A stretch of 64,000 nt of DNA, from contig CALUFO010000001.1 of NCBI GenBank assembly GCA_944320015.1, positions 62,001-126,000 on the forward strand, read 5' to 3'. The position numbers and the translations under genes are program-made. Position 1 is the first letter of the stretch. Every line of letters begins with the position of its first letter. This DNA comes from an uncultured Barnesiella sp. Lineage in GTDB: Bacteria > Bacteroidota > Bacteroidia > Bacteroidales > Barnesiellaceae. The notes under the pieces were generated by a model, which ran no database searches, was not told the origin of the DNA, and saw only the letters and a list, made by a program, of their open reading frames with translations. Below are positions 39,208 to 48,492 of the stretch, piece by piece.

Positions 39208-41793
39208 ATGAAGAAGAAAATTATTACCCTTAGTGTCGCCCTTTTGGGATTGTGGGGCGTGGCGGTTGCTCAGCAAACCTGTACGCTCACCCTGCAAGTA
39301 ACATCGGTTACCGGCGAAGATATGAGCGGAACCCCCTTCTATTTGGAGCGGCTGGAATCGGGATTGGTCTATAACCGTGTGTTGGGGGCGAACGGAACCT
39401 ATGTCGAAAAACAAATCTATCCCGGTGTGCACCATCTGCGTATCGAAAAAGAGGGATTGAAAACCTATGACAACCCCAACCTCGATATACAGGGGGATAC
39501 GATTGTAAAAATCGAAATGGAGGAGCCGGTGCGTACGCCGTACAACCTGTTGACGACTCTGGCTCACGACCCCAAAACGGGAATCAACAACGTATCGCTG
39601 GTGTGGAACGAGGAGACCGACTATTTCTTCGACGATTTTGAAGATTATCAGTCGTTCACGCTGGATTTCGCCCCATGGACCGGTATCGATAAGGACCAAG
39701 CCGAGGCTGCCCAATTGATGTATGGCGGGTATCCCAACTGCGCGCTGAAACAGTATGCGACGATTGTCGCTCCCGACGAGGCTTATGTGACGGGTTCGGT
39801 TGACGGAGGAGACGTTCATGAAATTTCGTGGTGGTATTACGCTCCCCAGTTGCGGTCATACAGCGGCAAGAAGTATATGGGCTTTATCCGCACGGCGAGC
39901 GGTACGACCAACAACGACTGGGCCATCACCCCGCAAATACATGTGGGTGTCAACAACGTGGTGCGTTTCATGGCCAAAGCTGCCGACGCGCCTGTCGAAA
40001 AATTCAAAGTGTGGATTTCGACCACCGGAAACGAAGAGGCCGATTTCCTGCCCTTGACGCAAGGCAACTACGAATCGGTTACTTGGGAACAATGGCGCAC
40101 GATAGAATATGACCTCTCGAAATACGAGGGACAAGATGTCTATATCGCCATTCAATACATTACCCAAGCCGGTTGGATGCTGATGGTCGACGACTTTTTC
40201 GTGGGCTCGTCGAAACTCAGCCCCTCGTCGATCAAAGCCCGTCTCCCCAAAGCCCGTCGCATCATGCGCAAACCGGCTGCCGGCGATGATCCCCAAAGCT
40301 ACAAGATTTATCTCGATGATGAAGAGGTCGGGTCGGTACAAACCAACTCGTATGTATTCGAGAACCTCACGGCCGGCACTCACACGCTGGGTGTGAAATC
40401 GGTTTACAGGGTTTCCGAATCGGATTTGGCGACCACTCAAATCGAGGTTCCCGACGCATCGGGCTATGCCAACGTGACCGTGCGGTTTACGACCAACGGC
40501 GGTTCTATCGAAGGTCTGGCCGTGAACTATCTCTCGGGCAGTTATCAAGTGACCGATACTATTAAATCGGGTGTTTCGCAATTTGCTTCTCTGAAAAAAG
40601 GCGAGTATGTCATCAGTGTCAACGACGACAGCTACGAGCCGCTGGATTCGCTTATCAATATCGACAAGGACATGGAAATCGACTTGGAGTTGATCGAAAA
40701 GATTGTAGAGCCCTATAACCTTTCGGTCGATTTCACCTACCGCGATGCCGATCAGAAAACCGATGTGCTGTTCACTTGGAATCAAGACTTCGGTTGGGAA
40801 GACAGTTTCGAGGAGTATGACGATTTCGCCACGCAATTCGGCGATTGGGTTACCTTTGACCAAGACCGCACCCGCCCCTATGGAATATCTGTCAATGGCG
40901 AAGAGATTTCATATCCCGGCATGGGAACGGGCGAATCGCCGGTAGTGGTATTCAATCCCGAGACCACGACACCTCCTTGTGTAGGCGATTCTTACCTCTG
41001 TACCATATTCGGTAAGAAATACATCATGTTCAGGGGAATAGAGCGCGCGGCATCGGACGACTGGCTCATCACTCCGAAGCAGAAAATCAACGAGGGGTAT
41101 GTGTTGAATTTCTACATACACATCTATCCCGGAGTACAGGTTTACCCCGAAACTATCGAGGTGATGGCGACGACCGGCTCGCAAACCGACCTTACCTCGT
41201 TTGTCTCGCTTTACAAAGAGACCTTTACCGAAAGTGGTTGGTACGAGGTGACCGTCGATTTGGGAGAGTATGTCAATCAAGAAATCTATTTGGCGCTTCA
41301 TTACATTTCGAATGACGGCTGGATGCTCAAAGCCGATAACTTCTATGTAGGTCCCTCTTCCGACGCTCCGGCTCCCGAAGTGGGCGATGCCACCTATGAA
41401 GTCTATTTGAATGGCGAGAAGAAAGCCGAGGCGCTCACCGATAACTTCTATATGTTCGAAGCGCTGGACGACGGCACCTATACGGCCGGAGTAAAGGCGA
41501 AATACGAATCGGGCGAAAGCGCGACTGTCGAGTATGTGTTCACGGCGGAATACAGTGGCATAGACGATGTGGTTACCCCCGAAGTGAAAATCTACGGACG
41601 AGACCAAGCCATTTGGATCGAGTCGATCTCGGGCAATCCTGTGAAGGCGACCGTTTACAACGCCGCCGGACAGCCTGTCGCCGCAGTCGACACTACCGAC
41701 GCTGTCTCTCAAATATCTGTCGCTCCCGGTTTCTATCTGGTACAGGTAGCTACCGTACAGGGCACAAATACCGTGAAAGTGGTGGTGAAGTGA
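39208..41793 (+). CDS. Type IX-secreted adhesin-like protein with two choice-of-anchor J modules
   Basis: 861 aa. Signal peptide (residues 1-21, ending AVAQ). A carboxypeptidase-regulatory-like beta module (about 22-110, TLTLQVTSVTGEDMSGTPFY to HHLRIEKEGL) is followed by choice-of-anchor J module 1 (about 120-335), an Ig-like linker (about 355-405), a second regulatory-like module (about 415-490), choice-of-anchor J module 2 (about 500-720), a short FN3-like part (about 725-780) and a type IX sorting domain (about 785-861: VKIYGRDQAIWIE ... VYNAAGQPVAAV ... GFYLVQVATVQG ... KVVVK). Its sorting domain starts VKIYGRD rather than the common VYPNP motif. It belongs to the same cargo class as the two genes before it but is more distant. 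A strong terminator follows. Confidence 0.85.
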   Translation: MKKKIITLSVALLGLWGVAVAQQTCTLTLQVTSVTGEDMSGTPFYLERLESGLVYNRVLGANGTYVEKQIYPGVHHLRIEKEGLKTYDNPNLDIQGDTIVKIEMEEPVRTPYNLLTTLAHDPKTGINNVSLVWNEETDYFFDDFEDYQSFTLDFAPWTGIDKDQAEAAQLMYGGYPNCALKQYATIVAPDEAYVTGSVDGGDVHEISWWYYAPQLRSYSGKKYMGFIRTASGTTNNDWAITPQIHVGVNNVVRFMAKAADAPVEKFKVWISTTGNEEADFLPLTQGNYESVTWEQWRTIEYDLSKYEGQDVYIAIQYITQAGWMLMVDDFFVGSSKLSPSSIKARLPKARRIMRKPAAGDDPQSYKIYLDDEEVGSVQTNSYVFENLTAGTHTLGVKSVYRVSESDLATTQIEVPDASGYANVTVRFTTNGGSIEGLAVNYLSGSYQVTDTIKSGVSQFASLKKGEYVISVNDDSYEPLDSLINIDKDMEIDLELIEKIVEPYNLSVDFTYRDADQKTDVLFTWNQDFGWEDSFEEYDDFATQFGDWVTFDQDRTRPYGISVNGEEISYPGMGTGESPVVVFNPETTTPPCVGDSYLCTIFGKKYIMFRGIERAASDDWLITPKQKINEGYVLNFYIHIYPGVQVYPETIEVMATTGSQTDLTSFVSLYKETFTESGWYEVTVDLGEYVNQEIYLALHYISNDGWMLKADNFYVGPSSDAPAPEVGDATYEVYLNGEKKAEALTDNFYMFEALDDGTYTAGVKAKYESGESATVEYVFTAEYSGIDDVVTPEVKIYGRDQAIWIESISGNPVKATVYNAAGQPVAAVDTTDAVSQISVAPGFYLVQVATVQGTNTVKVVVK

Positions 41794-41812
41794 TATAGCC
41801 CCACAGGCAAGT

Positions 41813-41853
41813 AAAAAAACGTCGTGGCTGTGTGAAAGCCACGGCGTTTTTTT
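41813..41853 (+). terminator. Terminator of the third adhesin gene
   Basis: AAAAAACGTCGTGGCT / AGCCACGGCGTTTTTTT with a 7-nt loop and a run of seven T's. Confidence 0.9.
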
Positions 41854-41878
41854 GTTTAAGTATAAATTTTTTCATCTC

Positions 41879-41910
41879 TTTGTTATAAATCGTTTAATTT
41901 TGTATCTTTG
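41879..41910 (+). promoter_or_regulatory. Consensus promoter of the cyclophilin-M16 operon
   Basis: TTTG (41879-41882), 20-bp spacer, TATCTTTG (41903-41910): a full match to the Bacteroidota -33/-7 consensus. The leader of about 100 nt contains the hairpin CGGGAGG-AACA-CCTCCCG (41929-41946). Confidence 0.8.
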
Positions 41911-42019
41911 TAATACGAACATCTCGAAACGGGAGGAACACCTCCCGGGACAGGGATAGATTCGACAGGTTTATCATTGGCTCGGTTTATCTGTGTGGAG
42001 AGTACGAAACGACGATCAT

Positions 42020-42841
42020 ATGAATAAAAAATTTTGTTTTATCTTTTTATTGTTAACAATAATCAGCATGAGTTGTGAATCGAAAAGTCAGAAGGAGACG
42101 ACAGTCCTTATAGAAACCTCCTTGGGAAACATCAGGGTGAAGCTCTATGACGATACCCCCGCGCACCGCGATAACTTTATAAAATTGGTCGAAGAAGGAT
42201 ATTACGATGGAACATTGTTTCATCGGGTCATCAACGAGTTTATGATACAGGGCGGCGACGGAACCTCCAAAAACGCACCCGCCGGCAAGCGGCTGGGAAC
42301 CGGCGACCCGGGTTACACGATTCCCGCCGAGATCGTCTATCCGAAATATTTTCATAAACGAGGCGCTTTGGCCGCGGCCCGGCAAGGCGACCAAGTGAAT
42401 CCCGAGAAAGCCTCGTCGGGGTCGCAATTCTATATCGTCACCGGTAAGGTGCTGAATCCCCAGCAAGTCGACCAAATGGAACGTCAAATGCAAATGCAGC
42501 AGGAACAATCGCTCTTCCAATCGTTGGCCGCCGGTCACCGGGAAGAGATTATCGCCATGCGCAAAGCCCGTGACATGCAGGGGTTACAACTCTTGCAGGA
42601 TACATTGATCGCCCAAATGAAAAAACAAATCGAGAAAGAGGGGAAACGCACCCTCACATATACACAGCGTCAAGCCTACACGACAGTAGGAGGGACGCCC
42701 CATTTGGACGGTGAATATACGGTATTTGGCGAGGTAGTCGAGGGAATGGACGTGGTGGACAAGATCCAGCAGGTAGAGACCGGAGCCGCCGACCGGCCGG
42801 TGACCGATGTCAAAGTCATTAAGATGAAAGTCGAGAAATAG
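42020..42841 (+). CDS. Cyclophilin-type peptidyl-prolyl cis-trans isomerase, lipoprotein
   Basis: 273 aa from the ATG at 42020, which starts a lipoprotein signal (KKFCFIFLLLTIISMSC, Cys as lipidation site). The cyclophilin fold is recognised by TSLGNIRVKLYDDTPAHRDNFIKL, the catalytic FHRVINEFMIQGGD (about 70-83) and the final YTVFGEVVEGMDVVDKIQ. A helical insertion of about 70 residues (MERQMQMQQEQ to QIEKEG) sits between the core strands. It would help fold periplasmic or outer-membrane proteins. The stop codon TAG overlaps the GTG start of the M16 gene by one base, so the two are coupled. Confidence 0.92.
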   Translation: MNKKFCFIFLLLTIISMSCESKSQKETTVLIETSLGNIRVKLYDDTPAHRDNFIKLVEEGYYDGTLFHRVINEFMIQGGDGTSKNAPAGKRLGTGDPGYTIPAEIVYPKYFHKRGALAAARQGDQVNPEKASSGSQFYIVTGKVLNPQQVDQMERQMQMQQEQSLFQSLAAGHREEIIAMRKARDMQGLQLLQDTLIAQMKKQIEKEGKRTLTYTQRQAYTTVGGTPHLDGEYTVFGEVVEGMDVVDKIQQVETGAADRPVTDVKVIKMKVEK

Positions 42842-44109
42842 TGATTCCCTTCTGCCGTCACATATTGTCCAACGGGTTGCGGGTGTTGCATCACTACGAT
42901 GCTTCTACCCGAATGACCGCATTGAACGTGCTGTATGATGTCGGGTCGAAAGACGAGTCGCCCGAGCGAACCGGCTTTGCCCATCTGTTTGAGCATCTCA
43001 TGTTCGGCGGCTCGGTGAATATCCCCGATTTCGACACCCCGTTGCAGAAGGCCGGCGGAGAGAACAACGCATGGACCAGCAACGATGTGACCAATTACTA
43101 CACGGTAGCCCCCACGCATAATATCGAGACAGCTTTTTGGCTGGAATCGGACCGCATGTTGAGCCTCGCTTTCTCGCCCGAGTCGTTGGCCGTGCAGAAA
43201 CAGGTCGTTATCGAAGAGTTCAAGCAACGCAATTTGAATCAGCCCTATGGCGACGCTTTCTTGTTGCTGCGGCCGATGGCCTATCGGGTACACCCATACC
43301 GGTGGCCTGTTATCGGGAAGAACGTGTCGCATATCGCCGATGCTTCGTTGGACGAAGTGAAACAATTTTTCTTTGCGCACTATGCGCCCAACAACGCCAT
43401 ATTGTGCATTTCGGGCAGTTTGCCTTTCGGGCGAGCCGTGGCGCTTTGTGAAAAATGGTTCGCTCCCATACCTCGGCGGGAAATCGCCCGTCGGGACTTG
43501 CCGCAAGAGCCGGTACAGACCGAGGCTCGCCGCCAGACGGTCGAGCGGGCCGTACCGTTGGATGCGATATTCAAAGCCTACCACATGGTCGATCGTCGGC
43601 ACCCCGATTATCAAGGTTACGACGCGCTCTCCGATATATTGGCTTCGGGTCGCTCCTCCCGGTTGTACCGTCGGTTGGTCATCGAAAAGAAACTGTTTAC
43701 CGAGATAGACTGCTCCATTACCGGCGATATAGAACCCGGGTTGTTCTTGTTGAAAGCGAAACTTTCGCCCGGCGTTTCGTTGGAGCAAGGCGACGAGGCT
43801 ATCGAGGAAGAACTGCGGCGAGTGCAGGAACAGACCTTGGAGAAGAGAGAGTTGGACAAAGTGGTGAACCGCTTCGAATCGAACGATTTGTTTTCCAATT
43901 TACATTATTTGAACAAGGCGACCAACTTGGCCTATTATGAATTGCTGGGGGGCGCCGAGAATATCGATAAAGAGGTAGACCGATATAAAAAACTCACACC
44001 GGGCGATTTACAGCGAATCGCAAGCACCTTGTTCGTGCCGGAAAACAGTTCGACGCTCTGGTATAAGTCGGTGTCGGCACCGCAAGGCGCAACCATGAAA
44101 AACTTTTGA
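42841..44109 (+). CDS. M16-family zinc metallopeptidase
   Basis: 422 aa. The inverted zinc motif HLFEH (residues 48-52) and a downstream Glu pair at 125/126 complete the M16 site (HxxEH-x74-E). The N-terminal half is the active M16 domain; the C-terminal half (about 170-400) is the inactive partner domain (YQGYDALSDILASGRSSRLYRRL). Length is as for the short bacterial pitrilysin/YmxG-like members. There is no signal peptide: the start is a GTG overlapping the cyclophilin stop (TAGTG). It probably degrades peptides in the cytoplasm or at the membrane; substrate unknown. Confidence 0.9.
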   Translation: MIPFCRHILSNGLRVLHHYDASTRMTALNVLYDVGSKDESPERTGFAHLFEHLMFGGSVNIPDFDTPLQKAGGENNAWTSNDVTNYYTVAPTHNIETAFWLESDRMLSLAFSPESLAVQKQVVIEEFKQRNLNQPYGDAFLLLRPMAYRVHPYRWPVIGKNVSHIADASLDEVKQFFFAHYAPNNAILCISGSLPFGRAVALCEKWFAPIPRREIARRDLPQEPVQTEARRQTVERAVPLDAIFKAYHMVDRRHPDYQGYDALSDILASGRSSRLYRRLVIEKKLFTEIDCSITGDIEPGLFLLKAKLSPGVSLEQGDEAIEEELRRVQEQTLEKRELDKVVNRFESNDLFSNLHYLNKATNLAYYELLGGAENIDKEVDRYKKLTPGDLQRIASTLFVPENSSTLWYKSVSAPQGATMKNF

Positions 44110-44134
44110 TAAATGATATAGAATAGTATTTGTT

Positions 44135-44977
44135 ATGCGTTTTAAATTAATCTTGTCGGTTAAAGCAGAGAGCTTTGGCAATATCTTGCCCGTAAGTTAT
44201 CAATACGAGTTGTCGGCAGCCGTTTACCGCCGTTTCCGAGAGAATATGGAGTCTTATCTGCATTGGCTTTCGAGCAACGGATTCCCGCCGGTCGATGATT
44301 GCCGCAATAGGCTTTTTTCATTTTCCAATCTGTATATCCCTCGCATAAAAGTGGAGAACGACCGGCTGTATATTTTGGTGAAAAAGATACAGATGTGGAT
44401 TTCTTTTTTGCCGGGTCGGGGCACCCGGGAGCTTGTCGAGAAACTTTTTCTGGGAACGACATTCGTTTTGGGCGATAAACTCAGCCGGGTAGAGTTGACG
44501 GTCGATGAGATTGTCGAATGTCCTGTGCCGGAATTTGGCCGGGAAACCGAATATTTGGCGCTGTCGCCGATTGTGTTCATGATGGCGCGTTCCAACCGGA
44601 GCATGGAATATATAGGCCCCGAGAACCCCGATTATGCGGATTGTTTTCATCGGACGGTGTTGGGAAAATACGAAAAGATTTTCGGCCGGCCGTTTGACGG
44701 GAGTCCCGATTTTTCGTTCCAATTGCTTTCCGCACCGAAAAGAAAAGGCATCTTTATGATGCGGTTCACCCCCGAAGAGTCGAAGGTGATAGGTTATATG
44801 TACAAATTCAGATTGTCGATGGACCCTATCCTTCACCGGATCCTATACGATACAGGCGCCGGCGAGAAGGTGAACTTGGGGTTTGGCTGTGTAGAAATTC
44901 TGCGACAAGAAGCCTTGCAGGGCGATAAAGGAAGAACTGCTCCCGAAAAAGACGACATACCGATAAAAATAATGTGA
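44135..44977 (+). CDS. cas6: CRISPR-associated endoribonuclease Cas6, stand-alone
   Basis: 280 aa. Cas6 cuts CRISPR precursor RNA within repeats. The N-terminal RRM-like fold opens with MRFKLILSVKAES and LPVSYQYELSAAVYRRF; Tyr31 and His43 (in YLHWLSSNGF) are at positions suited to the active-site Tyr/His of this family. The C-terminal half ends with the diagnostic Gly-rich loop GAGEKVNLGFGCVEI (about 241-255). No other cas gene and no repeat array lie anywhere in the window; it is 25 bp after the M16 gene and 81 bp before a DUF349 gene. It could serve an array elsewhere in the genome or have another RNA target. No frame damage is seen. Confidence 0.85.
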   Translation: MRFKLILSVKAESFGNILPVSYQYELSAAVYRRFRENMESYLHWLSSNGFPPVDDCRNRLFSFSNLYIPRIKVENDRLYILVKKIQMWISFLPGRGTRELVEKLFLGTTFVLGDKLSRVELTVDEIVECPVPEFGRETEYLALSPIVFMMARSNRSMEYIGPENPDYADCFHRTVLGKYEKIFGRPFDGSPDFSFQLLSAPKRKGIFMMRFTPEESKVIGYMYKFRLSMDPILHRILYDTGAGEKVNLGFGCVEILRQEALQGDKGRTAPEKDDIPIKIM

Positions 44978-45058
44978 CTTTTTGTATGAAATGACAAAAT
45001 ATTTTTTTTAATTTGTATAGATAATAAAGATTTTATCCTTCTTAAAAAATAATATACT

Positions 45059-46864
45059 ATGACGACAGAACTTGAAAGACCTGACATGAATACAGAAGAG
45101 GTTCTTGCAGGCCAAACTACTGCTCCCGCCGAGGAGGAACAAGATTCGGCCCAACCGGTGTCGAAACGCTCGAGAGAAGAGATTGTGGACTTGTTGAAAA
45201 AATTGGTGGAAGGCCCGGTTGAAGAGGTTAAAGATGAAATCGATGAATTGAAACAAGCCTATTATAAACAAAAGAAAGCCGAAATTGAAGAGGCTAAAAA
45301 CGCTTTTGTCGCCGCTGGTAATCCCGAAGCCGATTTCGTTCCTGCTCCCGACGAACAGGAGGAGACCTTAAAGTCTTTATTAGCGGTCTTTCGGGAGAAA
45401 AAAGCCCAATATACCGCCTCGCTCGAAAAACAAAGGGAGGCAAATCTGGAGCGCAAGCAACAGATTCTCGAAGAGATGAAATCGATTACCGAGGACTCGG
45501 ATAACATCAACAAGCAATATACTCGTTTCCAAGAGTTGCAGCAAGCCTTCAAAGAACCTTGCGAGTTGCCGTCGGCCGCCGTGTCGGGGCTTTGGAAAAA
45601 ATTCCAATCCTGTGTCGAGAACTTCTATGATTTGCTGAAAATCAATAAGGAGTTGCGCGATTACGATTTCAAGAAAAACCTCGAACAAAAAACCGCTCTT
45701 TGCGAAGCCGCCGAAGCGTTGTTGGCCAACGACGACGTCGTGGCCGCTTTCAAACAGTTGCAGTTGCTGCACGACGAATGGCGGGGAATAGGCCCTGTGG
45801 CCAAAGAGTTGCGGGAAGAACTTTGGGCGCGATTCAAAGACGCTTCGACCGAAGTAAACAAGCGGTATCAGAATTTCTTTGAAGCCCGCAAAGAGGCCGA
45901 GCGTAAAAACGAAGAGGCTAAAATAGCCATATGCGAGGAAATCGAGGCAATCGATGTGGCATCGTTGTCGTCTTTTGCCCAATGGGAAGAGGCGACCAAA
46001 CACATATTTGAATTGCAAAGCCGATGGAAAACGCTGGGTTTCGCTTCCCGCAAGACAAACAACCTTTTGTTTGAGCGTTTCCGTAAAAGCTGCGATGAGT
46101 TCTTCGCCAAAAAAGCCGAGTATTTCAAGTCGGTGAAAGAAAAAATGGCGGCGAATCTCGAAAAGAAGAAAGCCTTGTGCGAGAAAGCCGAAGCCTTGAA
46201 AGACAGTACCGACTGGAAGGCTACGACCGATATTTTCATCGCTTTGCAAAAAGAGTGGAAAACCATAGGCCCGGTTGCGAAGAAACACTCCGACGCCGTG
46301 TGGAAACGGTTTGTGACGGCCTGTGACTACTTCTTTGCCCAAAAGAATAGCCAGTTGGCATCGGCCCGGCAGGCCGAACTCGATAATCTGGCGAAAAAGC
46401 AAGAGGTTATCGCCCGGTTGAAAGCGATAGACGACTCTGTCGATGACGAAGCGGCCGTTAAGACAGTACGGGAGCTCATGGCGCAATGGAACACGATTGG
46501 CTATGTGCCCTTCAAAGAAAAAGACAAAATATACAAGGAGTATCAATCGCTGCTCGACCACTTGTTCTCCCGGTTGAATATGAACGAACATCGCAACCGA
46601 TTGAGCAATTTCTCGGCTACGGTACAACAAATGGCCGATACGAACCTCGAAAAACTGTATCGCGAGAGAGACCGCCTTTTGCGAATGTATGACCAGAGAA
46701 AAGCCGAGTTGCAAACCTATGAGAATAATGTGGGCTTCTTGAATATCTCGTCGAAAAAATCGAGCGGGCTGTTAAAAGAAATGGAGCGGAAAATGCAAAA
46801 AATTAGGGAAGATATGCAGCTTATTGAACAAAAGGTGCAACTTATAGATAAGAACTTAGAATAA
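45059..46864 (+). CDS. DUF349 repeat protein
   Basis: 601 aa, almost entirely helical and highly charged. It contains about five DUF349 repeats of roughly 70 residues, recognised by recurring LxxxWxxIGxVxKExxxxLWxRFxxAxxxFF patterns (for example near residues 165-200, 235-270, 315-350, 390-425 and 455-490). An acidic N-terminus (about 1-30) and a C-terminal coiled coil (about 530-601) flank them. The family is widespread in Bacteroidota, but its function is not established. A relaxed promoter (TTTG 44981-44984, TTAATTTG 45008-45015) precedes it and a terminator follows, so it is monocistronic. Confidence 0.88.
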   Translation: MTTELERPDMNTEEVLAGQTTAPAEEEQDSAQPVSKRSREEIVDLLKKLVEGPVEEVKDEIDELKQAYYKQKKAEIEEAKNAFVAAGNPEADFVPAPDEQEETLKSLLAVFREKKAQYTASLEKQREANLERKQQILEEMKSITEDSDNINKQYTRFQELQQAFKEPCELPSAAVSGLWKKFQSCVENFYDLLKINKELRDYDFKKNLEQKTALCEAAEALLANDDVVAAFKQLQLLHDEWRGIGPVAKELREELWARFKDASTEVNKRYQNFFEARKEAERKNEEAKIAICEEIEAIDVASLSSFAQWEEATKHIFELQSRWKTLGFASRKTNNLLFERFRKSCDEFFAKKAEYFKSVKEKMAANLEKKKALCEKAEALKDSTDWKATTDIFIALQKEWKTIGPVAKKHSDAVWKRFVTACDYFFAQKNSQLASARQAELDNLAKKQEVIARLKAIDDSVDDEAAVKTVRELMAQWNTIGYVPFKEKDKIYKEYQSLLDHLFSRLNMNEHRNRLSNFSATVQQMADTNLEKLYRERDRLLRMYDQRKAELQTYENNVGFLNISSKKSSGLLKEMERKMQKIREDMQLIEQKVQLIDKNLE

Positions 46865-46880
46865 GCGAAAATATTCAAAG

Positions 46881-46920
46881 ACGACAAGGCGACTCGATAC
46901 AAGCGTAGTCGCCTGTCGTT
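46881..46920 (+). terminator. Terminator of the DUF349 gene
   Basis: ACGACAAGGCGACT (46881-46894) / AGTCGCCTGTCGT (46907-46919) with a single-base bulge, followed by TT. The T-run is short. Confidence 0.6.
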
Positions 46921-46979
46921 TCCGAGAGCGGGCACGCTTGGCGGAATCTTTAATGAACTCGAAAAACAAGTAAAGAGCA

Positions 46980-48362
46980 ATGGCGCGTGGTCGATATGGA
47001 CATATGATAAAATCGCTTATTGTAATAGGCGATTTCTTTTGCTTGAATATAGCCTATGCCATTATCTGTTTTTGGGGCGGAGGAATCGATGGCGGGTTTG
47101 GCGAAAAGATAGTATGGCTGTTGCTCAATCTTTCTTATTTCCCGGTATTCTTGTTTTTTGCCAAAGTCCACGATTTGCGTATCCTTCATGTCGACAGAGT
47201 CTTGATAAAGGTCATGCAGTCCATTCTGTGCCATTTGGCCATATTCTTGTTGCTCATATTCTTTTTGCAGCTCGACGATATTTCGGAGGTCGTCCTCATC
47301 AAGTTCTACCTGCTTGCGACCTTCTTGTTGGCGATATGGTGGGTAGGGTCGAGGAAGTTCTTGAAATATTTCCGGCGTAAAGGATACAATTTCAAGCGCG
47401 TGGTTATTGTCGGAGCCGGAACGATGGGAACGAAATTGCTGGATGAGCTTCGCTCCGACGAGGGTTACGGATACAAATTCATGGGCTTTTTCGACGATAA
47501 CGTCTCGTTGAAAAAGTCGTTGCCCAATTTTCAAGGAGATTGTAGCGCCGTTGAAGACTTTGTCATAGAAAATAAGATCGACGAGATTTACTGTGCGTTG
47601 TCTATGCGGCATGAAGAGAAAATTACCCGGCTGTTGAAATTCTCCGAAGCCAACAATGTCTCGTTCTACATGGTTCCCGACGTGGGGCGGTACATACATC
47701 GGCAACTCGAATTTCAGTTGGTCGGCAACGTGCCGGTACTATCCCTGCACCCCGAGCCGTTGCAAAATATTTTTTCCCGTTTGTTGAAACGCTCGTTCGA
47801 CCTTCTGTTCTCGACGCTCTTTTTAATCTGTTCGCCACTGATTTTCATACCTATTGCGATCGCCGTGAAGCTCTCGTCGCCGGGTCCCGTGTTCTTTGTG
47901 CAAAAGCGAACCGGTTTCAAAGGGAAAGAATTCAAGTGCTATAAGTTCCGCACTATGCGTGTGAATGCCAACAGCGATAAAGTGCAAGCCTCGCGGAACG
48001 ACCCCCGGAAAACCCGGGTGGGCGAATTTCTGCGCAAAACCTCTTTGGACGAGTTGCCCCAGTTTATCAATGTATTCATGGGCGATATGTCGATTGTGGG
48101 GCCTCGGCCGCATATGATCAAACACACACAAGACTATTCGAAGATTATAGACAAGTATATGCTGCGTCACCTCATTAAGCCGGGTATTACAGGTTGGGCG
48201 CAGGTAAACGGATACAGAGGCGAGACCCGTGAACTGTGGCAAATGGAGTGTCGGGTCGAGTATGATGTGTGGTATATCGAACATTGGAATTTCTGGCTCG
48301 ACCTCAAAATCATATTCCTCACGATCGTAAACGCTTTCCGAGGCGAGAAGAACGCCTTTTAA
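46980..48362 (+). CDS. Polyprenyl-phosphate glycosylphosphotransferase (WcaJ-like), copy 1
   Basis: 460 aa. It transfers a sugar-1-phosphate from a UDP-sugar to undecaprenyl phosphate, the first step in assembling a surface polysaccharide unit. Four N-terminal membrane segments (about 8-115), a CoA-binding-like Rossmann domain (about 135-250, [17 protein letters not shown]) and, after a fifth hydrophobic segment ([21 protein letters not shown], about 270-295), the catalytic bacterial sugar transferase domain with [20 protein letters not shown], and VGPRPH, ending [11 protein letters not shown] and DLKIIFLT. The start MARGRYG matches the basic N-terminus usual in the family. It is alone, not in a capsule gene cluster. 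Confidence 0.92.
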   Translation: MARGRYGHMIKSLIVIGDFFCLNIAYAIICFWGGGIDGGFGEKIVWLLLNLSYFPVFLFFAKVHDLRILHVDRVLIKVMQSILCHLAIFLLLIFFLQLDDISEVVLIKFYLLATFLLAIWWVGSRKFLKYFRRKGYNFKRVVIVGAGTMGTKLLDELRSDEGYGYKFMGFFDDNVSLKKSLPNFQGDCSAVEDFVIENKIDEIYCALSMRHEEKITRLLKFSEANNVSFYMVPDVGRYIHRQLEFQLVGNVPVLSLHPEPLQNIFSRLLKRSFDLLFSTLFLICSPLIFIPIAIAVKLSSPGPVFFVQKRTGFKGKEFKCYKFRTMRVNANSDKVQASRNDPRKTRVGEFLRKTSLDELPQFINVFMGDMSIVGPRPHMIKHTQDYSKIIDKYMLRHLIKPGITGWAQVNGYRGETRELWQMECRVEYDVWYIEHWNFWLDLKIIFLTIVNAFRGEKNAF

Positions 48363-48458
48363 TCAACCTTACCCAGTCTGTCGTTATTCACCCCAGTCGG
48401 TCTATTTTTTTGATGAAAAATCGTCGTCGGGGAAATACATTCTTAGAAGAGTTTTTAC

Positions 48459-48466
48459 TACCTTTG
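48459..48466 (+). promoter_or_regulatory. -7 element of the EamA transporter gene
   Basis: TACCTTTG matches TAnnTTTG, 26 bp before the ATG at 48493; no good -33 box. Confidence 0.5.
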
Positions 48467-48492
48467 CACCCCGAAAAAAGAAAAGGAGTGCG

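Noticed and set aside
34040-39819. Long open frames (over 800 codons) antisense to the adhesin genes, and others antisense to sprA
   Set aside because: They mirror the codon bias of real genes on the plus strand, lack start signals and promoters, and their translations show no recognisable domains.
41945-42019. tmRNA-like start (GATTCGACAGG) in the leader of the cyclophilin gene
   Set aside because: No tag reading frame, no 3' tRNA-like end, and the cyclophilin gene begins about 70 bp later.
44000-45100. A CRISPR array next to cas6
   Set aside because: No direct repeats with regular spacing on either side of the gene.
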